The notes under the pieces: model-generated
The model's input: the letters and a program-made list of their open reading frames with translations, nothing else
Database searches by the model: none
Told to the model about the DNA's origin: nothing
Position numbers and translations under genes: made by a program
In this document: positions 1 through 9,911 of the stretch, in pieces
How positions within the stretch are numbered: position 1 is the stretch's first letter
How the letters are laid out: each line of letters begins with the position of its first letter
Assembly: GCA_022759365.1 (NCBI GenBank)
Contig: JAEMPJ010000001.1
Span: 1-64,000, forward strand
Origin: Thermogladius sp.
GTDB lineage: Archaea; Thermoproteota; Thermoprotei_A; Sulfolobales; Desulfurococcaceae
Reading direction: 5' to 3'
Length of the DNA stretch: 64,000 bases

Positions 1-78
1 AACCATATCTAAGAGAGTAGCGTGCTTCCCTGTAAATGTGTTTATAAAAACCTCCCATAGATAATATACTCCATGGGG

Positions 79-190
79 GCCGCCGTAGCTCAGCTCGGCT
101 AGAGCGCCGGACTCATACGGGGTCTGTGGAACCGGGGTTGAAGGCCCAGGGGAGATCCGGTTGTCCCGGGTTCAAATCCCGGCGGCGGCA
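79..190 (+). tRNA. tRNA-Met (CAT anticodon) with a 37-nt intron at 118-154, canonical position 37/38
   Basis: Acceptor GCCGCCG (79-85) pairs with CGGCGGC (183-189); D stem GCTC/GAGC; anticodon stem CCGGA (107-111) pairs with TCCGG (156-160); T arm CCGGG-TTCAAAT-CCCGG; discriminator A190. The loop closes as CTCATA|A once 118-154 is removed. Confidence 0.93.
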
Positions 191-193
191 TCC

Positions 194-958
194 CTACCCC
201 GAGCACTCCAGTGGTTTCTCAACCGACTTAATGTTTAGTTTCCTTGAAACATCGCGTATAACCCGTTCTAGAGTACTGCATGCTGATTTGACGTCGCCCC
301 CGTATGCCACTATGGTTATTTTAACAGGTTTCTCAGCGTGCGTCTTGACGTAAACGTCCTCAAGCCTCCTGAGATCTCTCACAAGCTCGTCAACCTCGGC
401 TTCAACCATGTGATTTGTCACCACAATCGCTCTCATAGAAATCCTCCCTGTGAGGGATTGCAGGAGGGGCTCGACATACCTCTCGAACATCTCTTTCATC
501 TCAACTGGGACTCCGGGGAGGGCGATTACTTTTTTCCCACGCCACTCAACAATGAATCCAGGTGAGACGCCTACGTGGTTTGGAATAGGCTTAGCGCCTG
601 ACGGCATGTACGCTGCTTTAACGTACTTTACAGCATCCTCCCCGTGCCTCTGCTCGATAAGTTTGTAGGCTTCGTTGTTGAACTCGTAGTTTAGACCAAG
701 CGCTCTAGCAATAGCCTGTGAAGTTATATCGTCTTCAGTGAAGCCGAGTCCCCCGGTCGCCACCACTACATCCGAGCACTCCAGGAGGGCCTTCAAACCC
801 CACTCAATCTCACCCGCCTCATCGGGTACAGCAAGGATTCTAGCGACCTCGAAGCCGATCCCAGTGAGCTTCTTCGCAAGCCAGTTAGAGTTGGTGTCCA
901 GCGTAATACCCTTCAGTATCTCGCTACCTACAACCATGATGGAGGCTCTAACCCTCAA
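194..958 (-). CDS. CinA/MoaB-like molybdopterin-binding domain protein
   Basis: VVGSEILKGITLDTNSNWLAKKL...ATGGLGFTEDDIT motif typical of CinA N-terminal domain. Confidence 0.85.
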   Translation of the reverse strand: MRVRASIMVVGSEILKGITLDTNSNWLAKKLTGIGFEVARILAVPDEAGEIEWGLKALLECSDVVVATGGLGFTEDDITSQAIARALGLNYEFNNEAYKLIEQRHGEDAVKYVKAAYMPSGAKPIPNHVGVSPGFIVEWRGKKVIALPGVPVEMKEMFERYVEPLLQSLTGRISMRAIVVTNHMVEAEVDELVRDLRRLEDVYVKTHAEKPVKITIVAYGGDVKSACSTLERVIRDVSRKLNIKSVEKPLECSG

Positions 959-1487
959 ACCTCTCCCCCCTCATGCTTACGCCAAGCGAGTAGAGGGCTC
1001 TAACCCTCTCGACTCCACCAATACTCTCTATGAATTCCACCACGGGCTCTGGGACAAGCCTCCTCCAATCGCCACCCTCAGCCATAAGCTTTCTCACAAT
1101 GCTCCCGCTCACACCCTCCACGCGGGGCGTCTCATAGGTTTTCAAGCCGTAGTTCTCGAAAAGTAGCCTGACAAACCTGTTGTTGCTGAAGACTGCTTCA
1201 GCCCTGGGAGCATAGTTCAAGACGTGGCGGGGCCACTCGAAGTTGCTTGGAATATTGTCGACAGGTACAATATAAGCCCTCCTATACAACTCCCCCAGCC
1301 CCCTCTTAATCATCTCAACCCTCTCGCCCGCTGTGAAAGGGTTCTCCATTGTGAAACTGTATTGGGCTGCAGCCACGACCACGACGACCTCGTCGAATAA
1401 CCCGAGTATGTGCTCGATACTTTTCAAGTGGCCTATGTGGAATGGCTGGAATCTACCCACAAACAGGGCTCTTCTCAAAGATGGCAC
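948..1487 (-). CDS. nadM: Nicotinamide-nucleotide adenylyltransferase (archaeal NadM)
   Basis: RALFVGRFQPFHIGHL nucleotidyltransferase motif and VSGSIVRKLM. Confidence 0.9.
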   Translation of the reverse strand: MPSLRRALFVGRFQPFHIGHLKSIEHILGLFDEVVVVVAAAQYSFTMENPFTAGERVEMIKRGLGELYRRAYIVPVDNIPSNFEWPRHVLNYAPRAEAVFSNNRFVRLLFENYGLKTYETPRVEGVSGSIVRKLMAEGGDWRRLVPEPVVEFIESIGGVERVRALYSLGVSMRGERFEG

Positions 1488-1683
1488 CTGTTGTCCTTAA
1501 TATTGAATTGAGAGTATTTCAAAGCAACCTCAACATACTAGGAAGGAAGCCTGGTAGTCGGTGGAGGAAAGGTTGTACACAACATAGCATTCCATCCATG
1601 TACTAGGTATCACACGCCCTCGAGGTATAATAGGGTTTGAGCCCTTGTATTAAAGTGTGGAGAGTTAGTGGCTAGGTTAAGCC

Positions 1684-2865
1684 ATGTCTCTTGAAGGGGT
1701 AGCAGAGCTACCGCTCCACGAGGGTTCCGTCCCCGGTTGGCTACTACGGGTCATGGAGAGGCTCTCCTCCGCCATCCTCAAGATCATGGTTGAAGAGTTC
1801 GGCCCAGACAAGGTTGTCGAGAGGTTCAGCAACCCCCTATGGTTCCAGGCGTTCAGCAATGTCATAGGCATGGATTGGGATAGCAGTGGATCCACAACGG
1901 TTTTGACCGGCGTGTTGAAGAGCGTCACGTGGAGGAACCCCCAGCTAGGAGTCTTAGTCCTGGGCGGGAAGGGGGAGAACGCTAGGAGAACCCCTTTCGA
2001 GATAAGGGAGGCCTCGAGGAAATTCGACCTTGGCGAGGAGCTGGCGCGGGGGCTGGAGAAGTCGTCGAGGCTTGTAGCGAAAGTTGACTCAGCCCTCTTC
2101 CAAGCAGGGTACGCCTTATACCACCACGCGATGTTCCTCTCCGAGACAGGCAGGTGGAGTATCGTGCAACAAGGGATGAACATCGATGAGAAGACGGCTA
2201 GGAGATATCATTGGAGACAACCTACAAACTTCTTCAACAACCCGCACGAGGCAGTGGCAGGCGTCGAGGCTGGGAGGGTGTTGAACATGGTTCACCCAGA
2301 TGCGGAGGGGCTTAGGCGGACGCTGGATGATCTGGCGCGAGAGGGGTTGCAGAAGGTAGCTAGCCTGTACAGCCAAGTCTACAATAATATCAAGGGGCAG
2401 ACCACTCTAAGCCAGTTCACGACTCCCACGGGCTCCGGCGTGGTAGCTAGGGTAAAATATAGGGGTGAAGACATCACTGTCTACCAGCCCCTCCCCCACC
2501 CCTTCGAGGTCTACAAGCTGTTTAAAAATATAGACGTCCTTGTCGAAGGGTTTGAAGACCTAGTCCTAGCCCGAGGCGTTGGGGCGAAGACTATGAGGGC
2601 ATTAGCTTTGATAAGCCATTTAATATACGATGAGCCGCCGAGCTTCAAGGACAGAGTTGACACACCCCTGGACCCATTCGTCTACTCATACGCCATCGGC
2701 GGTAAAGACGGCGTCCCATACAGAGTTAAGAGGAGGGATGCGGAGGAGGTTGTAACCACCCTCGAGGACATAATAGACAGGGCCTCCCTAGGGGAAAAAG
2801 AGAAGCTGGTGGCCTTCAGAAAGCTGAGAGAGCTCAAAATTAAAATTGTTGGAAAGTACATTTAG
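1684..2865 (+). CDS. DUF763 family protein
   Basis: GVAELPLHEGSVPGWLLRVM...YRWRQPTNFFNNPHEAV-type DUF763 signature. Confidence 0.8.
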   Translation: MSLEGVAELPLHEGSVPGWLLRVMERLSSAILKIMVEEFGPDKVVERFSNPLWFQAFSNVIGMDWDSSGSTTVLTGVLKSVTWRNPQLGVLVLGGKGENARRTPFEIREASRKFDLGEELARGLEKSSRLVAKVDSALFQAGYALYHHAMFLSETGRWSIVQQGMNIDEKTARRYHWRQPTNFFNNPHEAVAGVEAGRVLNMVHPDAEGLRRTLDDLAREGLQKVASLYSQVYNNIKGQTTLSQFTTPTGSGVVARVKYRGEDITVYQPLPHPFEVYKLFKNIDVLVEGFEDLVLARGVGAKTMRALALISHLIYDEPPSFKDRVDTPLDPFVYSYAIGGKDGVPYRVKRRDAEEVVTTLEDIIDRASLGEKEKLVAFRKLRELKIKIVGKYI

Positions 2866-3109
2866 CAACCACATCCTGCTTGTATGGCGATAACTCGACA
2901 GATCTAACCCATCATCCTCCATCTAAGGCTTAAAACCATCTTGGAAGTAGGTTTGGATGATCTATCTCCGTGAACTACTTCCACGCCACACACCGTAAGA
3001 GGGGCTTGAGCACTGTAGCTGTCGACTACCCAGGGGTTGTCTAGCTCTGCTTGTCTTCCAGCGGCATAGATTCAATCAGATTTAAACGTTTGGTTGAAGG
3101 TACAGCCGC

Positions 3110-3952
3110 CTATTTGATTAAAACACTCGCGATACTCATGGACTTCACGGGTGTCGAACACGATTTTCTAACGCATATAACCTCGGCTAGTATGCTTACA
3201 GCGATCTCCTCCGGCGTGTCGCTACCTATGTCCAAGCCAGCCGGCATGTGCAACCTGTCTTTGTAGTCTGATAGATTGAAGTTCTCCTCTAGGAGTCTCT
3301 TCAGCATCCAGGCACACCTGTTACGGCTACATAAAGCCCAGATGTGCCCTGGGAACTTCAACTCGATAAGCTTCCTGAGAACCCTGTAGTCGGTCTCAAC
3401 CTCGCCGTAGGCTATTACAAACACGTCGGTTTTCACGTACTGGAGTTTGCCGACCTCCTCCTCAAGGTTTCCAACTATAACCTTCTCCGCGTAAGGGTAT
3501 CTCTGCGGGTTCGCCAGCTCCTGTTTATCATCGATCACTATGACCCTGAAGCCGAGTATGTTGGCTATATCCGCTATAGGCTTCCCGACATTGCCCCCAC
3601 CCGCCAGAATCAGGCGCGGGGACGGCTGGATCACGTTTATGAAGGCCTCTACGACGCCCCCGCACAACTGGTTTGTGGGTATAGCGTCTTTCGGTATGTT
3701 ATCCCTCCTGAGAGCCAGCTTCAACAGCCTTGGCTTACCCTCCTTAAGAGCTTTCAAGGCCTCCGAGTATAGAATGGCCTCTAGGCTTCCACCGCCTATG
3801 GTACCGTACTTCAAGCCGTCCTCCGTCACAATCATCTGGGCGCCTAAGTCCCTCGGCCCGCTACCCTCCTTTGAGACAATGGTGACAACCGCGACAACCT
3901 TATTCCTCGATAACTCCTCGACAATTTTATTATAAAGGAATTCAGGCCTCAA
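3110..3952 (-). CDS. XdhC/CoxI family protein
   Basis: EGSGPRDLGAQMIVTEDG...GTIGGGSLE... and Rossmann VILAGGGNVGKPIA. Confidence 0.85.
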   Translation of the reverse strand: MRPEFLYNKIVEELSRNKVVAVVTIVSKEGSGPRDLGAQMIVTEDGLKYGTIGGGSLEAILYSEALKALKEGKPRLLKLALRRDNIPKDAIPTNQLCGGVVEAFINVIQPSPRLILAGGGNVGKPIADIANILGFRVIVIDDKQELANPQRYPYAEKVIVGNLEEEVGKLQYVKTDVFVIAYGEVETDYRVLRKLIELKFPGHIWALCSRNRCAWMLKRLLEENFNLSDYKDRLHMPAGLDIGSDTPEEIAVSILAEVICVRKSCSTPVKSMSIASVLIK

Positions 3953-4289
3953 TCTTCTCCTCCTCTACAACTTTTACCCCGCGCATCGATAGAAGCCTTT
4001 TAATAATCCTTTGATCGCTTTCGTTCAAATCCTTCGAGAGCTTGATGATGACGTGAAAGCCTCCCTGCCCTATAATAGGCGTCCCCTCGAAGAAATACGT
4101 GGGCTGGTAGTCACCTGAGACCAATATCGGGTTAATTTCGTTGAGGATGTCCTGGATATCCCAGTGGGAGTAGGCCTCCTGGATTATCAAGCTCCTCTTA
4201 CTTATTCTCGCGATCATTCCGCTCACTCGCCAGTATTTAAAGGAGTACCCCCTATAAATCCTGATATCCAGTAGAGGCTTCCTATACAA
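3942..4289 (-). CDS. Conserved hypothetical protein
   Basis: 115-aa ORF overlapping the start of the XdhC gene by 11 nt. Confidence 0.6.
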   Translation of the reverse strand: MYRKPLLDIRIYRGYSFKYWRVSGMIARISKRSLIIQEAYSHWDIQDILNEINPILVSGDYQPTYFFEGTPIIGQGGFHVIIKLSKDLNESDQRIIKRLLSMRGVKVVEEEKIEA

Positions 4290-4298
4290 GTGGTTTGA

Positions 4299-5447
4299 AT
4301 GAGGGCTGCTGTGGCATTCCTCGCGTCGATTTCATTAATGGTCGCGATGATGCTTGCAGGCTTTAAACCCTACATTGTTGTACTCGCATCCCTCCTCCTA
4401 TTCTCGGGAGTAGTTTTCGGGCTGAGCTCCCCGTTAGTGTTCTATGGGGCTCTCAACTCGAGTTTTATAACCACGCTGGGCTCGCTTGCCGCAGCCATGT
4501 ACCTTGCCGAGCTTTTCAGGGAGAACATTCATTCGAGGGAGGCTGTTGAGTCCCTTGAGTCAGTCGACCCCAGGCTGGCGGGCGCGTCTATACCTGCTCT
4601 CGTAGGCCTGCTACCAATGCCCGGTGGAGCATATGTCTCCGCCACTCTAGTGGACAGTGTTTACGAGAAGACTAATATGAAGCCGGAGGAGAAGACCTTC
4701 CTGAATTTCTGGTTTAGGCACATTTGGATTACCGTCTGGCCCCTCTACCAGGGCGTGTTAATAGCATCATATATCACAGGGATGGATGTCAGGGATATAG
4801 CCTGGGTGAATATGCCAATTATGCTAGCGAGCATTCTCGCGGGCCTACCTTTCCTGTTCTCCTTCATAGCTAGTAGACGTGAGAGCGAGCGTAAGAGTCT
4901 ACGCAAACTAGTCCACTTATGGCCCTTCGGCTTAATCGCCCTATTAAACCTCGGCTTAAACCTCAACGTCTTCGCCTCGGTTATAGCCACTATAGCAGTC
5001 TACACGGTTGTCTACAAGCCAAGCCCCCGCTCCCATTTGAACGCATTGAAATACAGCTTAAACCCCTCGATACTCACCCTAATAGGAGTCAGTCTCATCT
5101 ACGGCCACGCGATCTCGGTAAGCGGGTTGGCGAGCCAGCTCGGCGCTTTCCTGAGGCCTGTCGAAGCATCCCTCTTCGCTGTGACCGCCCTCATAGTTGT
5201 TGCCACAGGGTTTGAATTCACCTTCAGCGCCATCGCCTTCCCTGTCTTCAAACCATTCTTAAACCCGGGTAACACGTTCTATGGTTTCCTAGGCGGCTTC
5301 ACAGGCAGCATGCTGAGCCCAGTCCACGCGTGCCTAGTGCTCTCAGCAGACTACTTTAAAGCCGATTTGAAAAAAGTCTACAAGTACCTAGCCCCAGCTA
5401 CATTAACCGCGATTGCGATAAGCCTCACCCTGAGAATATTAGTATAA
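4299..5447 (+). CDS. DUF401-like multi-TM membrane protein
   Basis: Hydrophobic polytopic protein; GLLPMPGGAYVSATLVD motif. Confidence 0.75.
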   Translation: MRAAVAFLASISLMVAMMLAGFKPYIVVLASLLLFSGVVFGLSSPLVFYGALNSSFITTLGSLAAAMYLAELFRENIHSREAVESLESVDPRLAGASIPALVGLLPMPGGAYVSATLVDSVYEKTNMKPEEKTFLNFWFRHIWITVWPLYQGVLIASYITGMDVRDIAWVNMPIMLASILAGLPFLFSFIASRRESERKSLRKLVHLWPFGLIALLNLGLNLNVFASVIATIAVYTVVYKPSPRSHLNALKYSLNPSILTLIGVSLIYGHAISVSGLASQLGAFLRPVEASLFAVTALIVVATGFEFTFSAIAFPVFKPFLNPGNTFYGFLGGFTGSMLSPVHACLVLSADYFKADLKKVYKYLAPATLTAIAISLTLRILV

Positions 5448-5613
5448 ACAAGAGTTATGCTGGAAAATAACGCAAAATGCTCCCTTCTAAAGCGTTAAGG
5501 ACGCTGGTTGTCCACATTAGATGAGGAAATTTTCGCTGGGAGGGCACTTTCATGAAGATCCCCAACCCACGGGGAGCGCGGAGGGGACGGTGAGCTTTAT
5601 TAAACGTGCACCC

Positions 5614-5817
5614 TCAGGCTGATGCTAATGCCTCAACCCTCTTCCTAGCTAGACTTGCCTGGAGGGGTGTAGCATCGTTGCAGAGGGTTGAGCCCGCTAG
5701 CCTAAGCCAAATCCAGTAGCTACTCTTGTTTTTGAACCTCCTATACCTCGCCGTGTCTAGTACACCGAGTAGAAAATCCCCATTCGATCTGTTTAAAAGG
5801 AAACGGGTAGAGATAAA
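5614..5817 (-). pseudogene. Open frame without a usable start codon; possible gene remnant or structured element
   Basis: 67 sense codons (FISTRFLLNRSNGDFLLGVLDTARYRRFKNKSSYWIWLRLAGSTLCNDATPLQASLARKRVEALASA*) with no ATG/GTG/TTG in frame; contains an 11-bp inverted repeat. Confidence 0.3.
5632..5692. repeat. Inverted repeat CTCAACCCTCT ... AGAGGGTTGAG (11 bp, 39-nt spacer)
   Basis: 5632-5642 and 5682-5692 are exact reverse complements. Confidence 0.8.
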
Positions 5818-5855
5818 TTAGCCCTCAAATCTATGTTAGGTTAAAGGGGGTTTAA

Positions 5856-6998
5856 GTGAGCAGTGTTCAGCAACTTTTAGAGAAGGCAAGGCTGTTTGTC
5901 AAAGAGCTATCGAAGCCTTTCGTGGGCCGAGAAGAAGAAGCTTTAGTCCTCGGGCTGGCAATACTTACAGGCGAGCACGCCATACTCATAGGGGAGCCGG
6001 GGACAGCGAAGTCCGCGCTAGCCCGGAGGGCTGCGGAGCTGATTAACGCAAGGTTCTTCAAGTACCTTCTAACCAGGTTCACAGAGCCCGACGAGCTGTT
6101 TGGCCCGATAGACATCAACGCCCTGAAGCAGGGGAAGTATGTTAGGATAACCAGCAACAAGCTGCCGGAGGCCGAGATCGCTTTCATAGATGAGATATTC
6201 AACGCTAACTCGGCTATACTCAACACCCTCCTGACACTCATGAACGAGAGGGTAATATACGACGGCTACAGCGAGATCAAAGTCCCGTTGTGGGCCCTCA
6301 TATCCGCTTCAAACAGCGTCCCAGACGAGCCGGAACTCCAGGCTCTCTACGACAGGTTCCTGTTCAGGCATTTCGTTAAACCTGTTGAGGAGGACAAGTG
6401 GAGTAGCCTCTTAGACGCTGCCTGGGAGATTGAAGTAAAAGGGTATAGTGCGGCAAAGCCCATTCTAACAATGGATGAGATAAGGGAGTTAAACAAGTTT
6501 GTCCTCTCGGTCGACGTTAAGAGCATTAAAGACAAGGCCCTGAAGCTATTCGCTATCTTCGAGGATCAAGGCATTCATTTAACAGATAGGAGGAAAGGGA
6601 AGAGCTTGAAGGCGCTGGCCGCAATGGCCGTCCTCAATGGTAGGATGATGGTTGTTGAAGAGGACTTGATGGCTTTAAAGTACGTTGTAGCCAGGGATAA
6701 GGAAGAGTACGATAAAATCTACGGTATTCTCCTGGAGGAGGTGAAGGCAAGCGAGAAATTCATGAAGGAGCTTTCCGAGATCGAGAACAATGTTAGAGAG
6801 GTCTTCAGGTACATCAGCAAGCTCTCAGACCTTGACCCTAGGCTCGTAGACTACTTGAGGAGCTTTGAGTCCGTGAGAGAGCGCGTGAAGAGGCTCTCCG
6901 AGGAGACCGGTGATCAGCAGGTTAGGGAGAAAGCCGCGAGAGTCCTCGAGGAGGTTGACGAGTTGATCGAAGTCATTAAGAGGAAGCTCTCACTGTAG
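5856..6998 (+). CDS. MoxR-family AAA+ ATPase (RavA-like)
   Basis: GEPGTAKSALARRAAELI Walker A; FIDEIFNANSAILNTLLTLMNER. Confidence 0.9.
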   Translation: MSSVQQLLEKARLFVKELSKPFVGREEEALVLGLAILTGEHAILIGEPGTAKSALARRAAELINARFFKYLLTRFTEPDELFGPIDINALKQGKYVRITSNKLPEAEIAFIDEIFNANSAILNTLLTLMNERVIYDGYSEIKVPLWALISASNSVPDEPELQALYDRFLFRHFVKPVEEDKWSSLLDAAWEIEVKGYSAAKPILTMDEIRELNKFVLSVDVKSIKDKALKLFAIFEDQGIHLTDRRKGKSLKALAAMAVLNGRMMVVEEDLMALKYVVARDKEEYDKIYGILLEEVKASEKFMKELSEIENNVREVFRYISKLSDLDPRLVDYLRSFESVRERVKRLSEETGDQQVREKAARVLEEVDELIEVIKRKLSL

Positions 6999-7004
6999 TG
7001 ACCT

Positions 7005-8285
7005 TTGATGAGGAAGGGCGTTTTACTGGGCATAAACTACGATGACCCGGTGGTTAAATATAGGGGTTTGAAGGTAAGCAGGCTTATCACTCTCATCCAC
7101 GGTAAAAAACCGGAGGGGATAAACGAGGTTTTAAGCGCTGATTTATTCTACTCTTTCTATCTCCCAGCCCCCTTAGTGAGGGATGACGTTGAGCCCGGCC
7201 TCGAGACTTTCCTCGCGATTGTGAAAGGCTTATTCAGCTCGCGTAGGTTCAGCGAGATCAGGGGCAAGACTATACTTGACCCCTTCATAAGCTCGATCGC
7301 CGCCTCAGTCTTCGCAGCGGAGCTCGCCAAAGCCAGGGAGGAGGCCAGCAGGGGCTTTACAACCGGGGAGAGAAGTGATGAAAGCGAGGCTGAGATTAAG
7401 AAGAGCGTTGAGAAAGCAGTTGAGGCGACGGCTAGGATCGTGGACAATGTGAAAGCCCTGAAGAAGATAGCTGAAGGAGACCAGCCAGGATCGTCCAGCC
7501 TTTACGAGCTCGAGGAGTACTCGATGGATTTGCTGAGGCTCGCTAAAAACCTAGATGTCGCGAAGATACTCGAGTTGATTAAAGGGTTGAAGCCCTGGAT
7601 GCTCACCGCTGTCCAAGAAAAATACAGGTTCAAGAGGGGGGAGTATGATGGCTACGAGCTTGGAGGCGATGTCGAGAGGCTTGTCTCATCAAACCTCGCG
7701 CTACCTGAGGAATTGTTTGACTTAAGGTACGTGGGGAAGAGACTACTATTGTTCAGGAAAGTGCTAGCAAAGGGTAGGGGGCCGGTGTACGTTCTACTCG
7801 ACAAGAGCGGGAGTATGGAGGGTGTCAAGATGACTTGGGCGAAGGCTGTCGCCATAGCGATGTTCATGAAGGCGAGCAGGGAATTCAGGGACTTCTACCT
7901 GAGGTTTTTCGACAGCATAACATACCCTCTCGTGAAAATAGAAGGCAAGCTTAGAGCAAAAAAAGCTATGAAGATGATCGACTACATTGCGAGCGTTAAG
8001 GGGAGTGGCGGGACAGACATAACGAGGGCGATAATAACCGCGACAGCAGACTTGAAGTCTGATCAAGCCAGAGACGTCTCGGACATAATTTTGATAACAG
8101 ACGGCATAGACAGGATCGCAGAGCAACAGATACAATACGGTTTGAAGAAGGCTAAAGCTAGGCTTATAACAATCATGGTTGGCGGCGAGAACAAGAGTTT
8201 GAGGAAAGTCTCATTCAAGTATTTCAGAGTCGAAAAATTCACCACGAAAGACATGCTCTCTGTGATAGACTCCTTCCCAGGCTAG
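7005..8285 (+). CDS. VWA-domain protein (CoxE/ViaA-like), MoxR partner
   Basis: YVLLDKSGSMEG MIDAS motif and SGGTDITRAI; 6 nt after the MoxR gene. Confidence 0.88.
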   Translation: MMRKGVLLGINYDDPVVKYRGLKVSRLITLIHGKKPEGINEVLSADLFYSFYLPAPLVRDDVEPGLETFLAIVKGLFSSRRFSEIRGKTILDPFISSIAASVFAAELAKAREEASRGFTTGERSDESEAEIKKSVEKAVEATARIVDNVKALKKIAEGDQPGSSSLYELEEYSMDLLRLAKNLDVAKILELIKGLKPWMLTAVQEKYRFKRGEYDGYELGGDVERLVSSNLALPEELFDLRYVGKRLLLFRKVLAKGRGPVYVLLDKSGSMEGVKMTWAKAVAIAMFMKASREFRDFYLRFFDSITYPLVKIEGKLRAKKAMKMIDYIASVKGSGGTDITRAIITATADLKSDQARDVSDIILITDGIDRIAEQQIQYGLKKAKARLITIMVGGENKSLRKVSFKYFRVEKFTTKDMLSVIDSFPG

Positions 8286-8291
8286 GCGAAG

Positions 8292-9182
8292 CTATTTCGA
8301 TCTAAACTGTCCGAGGAGGCTCTTTGAGAAACCTAGTATCACGGAGACCACCATCAACATTGTTGACAATGTAAGGTAGGTTAGACCCTCTAAGCCGGTT
8401 CTCCCTCTCGCGAATTCAATCCTACTATAGTAGACAGTGGAGTTCCACGGCTGTATGAGGACATAGGTTTGCTGTGTTGAGTTAAAGTACTTGGAGAGGT
8501 ACTGTAACCCTTCACTCCCGAGAGAACCCTGCCAGTAAGCTAGGCCTACACCAGGTGTGTAAAAAGCTATGACACTTGCACTAGTCCTGAGGTTTATGAG
8601 GTAGCTTCCGTTGAAGAAGTCGAGAACCCCTAGCTCGCTCCCCACCCCCGTTATGTTGACTTTGTCAAACGGCCTGTCTGCTACTCTAGAGTACCGTCCG
8701 GTGTAGATAGGCGTGCTCTCAACCGCAACAGTGTAGTACATGTAGCTCGCCAGTGATAATATGGTTAGAACCAGCACTGCGACAGCGATCACCCTGTCAG
8801 TAAGTAGGTCTAATCTAACCTTGAGAAGCGTGAGTGATAAAACGCCTAATCCTAGCAGGGATAAAACTATAATGATCCAGTCGAGGCCGTAGCCTCTAAC
8901 AAACACTACATCGCCAGTATTAGCCGGCGTTACGTGGAGAACCGGGATAAACCCTGCCGCTACCACACTGCTCGCACTCGAAGAAGCATCGTTGTAGTAT
9001 GTAATAACGATAGAGAGCCTGCCAACCGGGGTGATGTATATCTCCTCGTTATCTGGGAAAACCCCGTAGAGGACTGAGGGCACCAATATCTGCTGGAGAA
9101 GTATCATCATGACTGCCGCTATCACATATATTACGACAAACAGGTATTTGAGCAACAAGCTTGCTTTACTCAACGGCTTCAA
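8292..9182 (-). CDS. Membrane protein, unknown function
   Basis: Several hydrophobic segments plus an extracellular domain. Confidence 0.65.
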   Translation of the reverse strand: MKPLSKASLLLKYLFVVIYVIAAVMMILLQQILVPSVLYGVFPDNEEIYITPVGRLSIVITYYNDASSSASSVVAAGFIPVLHVTPANTGDVVFVRGYGLDWIIIVLSLLGLGVLSLTLLKVRLDLLTDRVIAVAVLVLTILSLASYMYYTVAVESTPIYTGRYSRVADRPFDKVNITGVGSELGVLDFFNGSYLINLRTSASVIAFYTPGVGLAYWQGSLGSEGLQYLSKYFNSTQQTYVLIQPWNSTVYYSRIEFARGRTGLEGLTYLTLSTMLMVVSVILGFSKSLLGQFRSK

Positions 9183-9220
9183 CTCCGTGAGTATAGGAGA
9201 TACTTAATCCCAGCTGAAAA

Positions 9221-9715
9221 TTAAATGTTTGTCGCCAGAACGAGGGTTAGACCGATCAAACTAGAGTAGAACTCTGGTCTGCCCGCTTCGCCTTCAAAAT
9301 CTTTTAATATACTCGTGTAGTCGACTCCAAGGGATTCAAGGAGTTCAGCCGCCACTTCACGGCAGTATTCCACTATCTCCCCCTCCCCACCGATCAGAGA
9401 AGCAACCTTGCAGTCCCAACCGGCTCTAAGCGCCTCAGAGATCAAATCTGCATCCAAGTCGGCTTCCCATAGTTTTCTAACACCGGCATCAGATAACTTC
9501 TCGATAAGCCCGGGGTAGTAGTTTAAGGGCCCAATTATCTCAAGCCACTTGCTGACGCCTGCGAAGATATACTGGATAGCCTCAGACTTGTATGCCTCAC
9601 CGCCTACCTTATACAAAGCTATGGAGGCGTCCAGGAAGTCTGATAAATAGGTAATCTCGTCCTCTACCTCAACACTCTCCCCAACCTTACTCCAGTCAAC
9701 TGCCTCAACAGACAT
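9221..9715 (-). CDS. Hypothetical protein
   Basis: 164-aa ORF, codon usage consistent with neighbours. Confidence 0.55.
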   Translation of the reverse strand: MSVEAVDWSKVGESVEVEDEITYLSDFLDASIALYKVGGEAYKSEAIQYIFAGVSKWLEIIGPLNYYPGLIEKLSDAGVRKLWEADLDADLISEALRAGWDCKVASLIGGEGEIVEYCREVAAELLESLGVDYTSILKDFEGEAGRPEFYSSLIGLTLVLATNI

Positions 9716-9911
9716 CTAAACACCAGTCTTCAATCCCACCGGGTACGGGTTAAAAGGAGTCGGGTACTCAACCTGCTGTTACATTGGGTTTAAATAAACC
9801 GTGAAAACTGGACTTTGCGTTTATTCTAGAAATAGATGGAGCCCATAAAATAAGCTACACATAAAATAGCCGATAATCTTTCACTAGAGAGCTACTCAAG
9901 CCTCTAGCCAG

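Noticed and set aside
1677-2183. Long antisense ORFs within DUF763 and other genes (e.g. 7157-7447 -, 20553-20849 -, 35564-35791 +, 61522-61806 +)
   Set aside because: They lie fully opposite strongly supported genes, have low-complexity Ser/Leu/Pro-rich compositions and no recognisable motif.
5614-5817. Possible RNase P RNA or SRP RNA in the 5.5-5.8 kb gap
   Set aside because: A ggcttag-like fragment is present on the minus strand but the conserved CR-I/CR-V blocks and the SRP helix 8 motif are absent.
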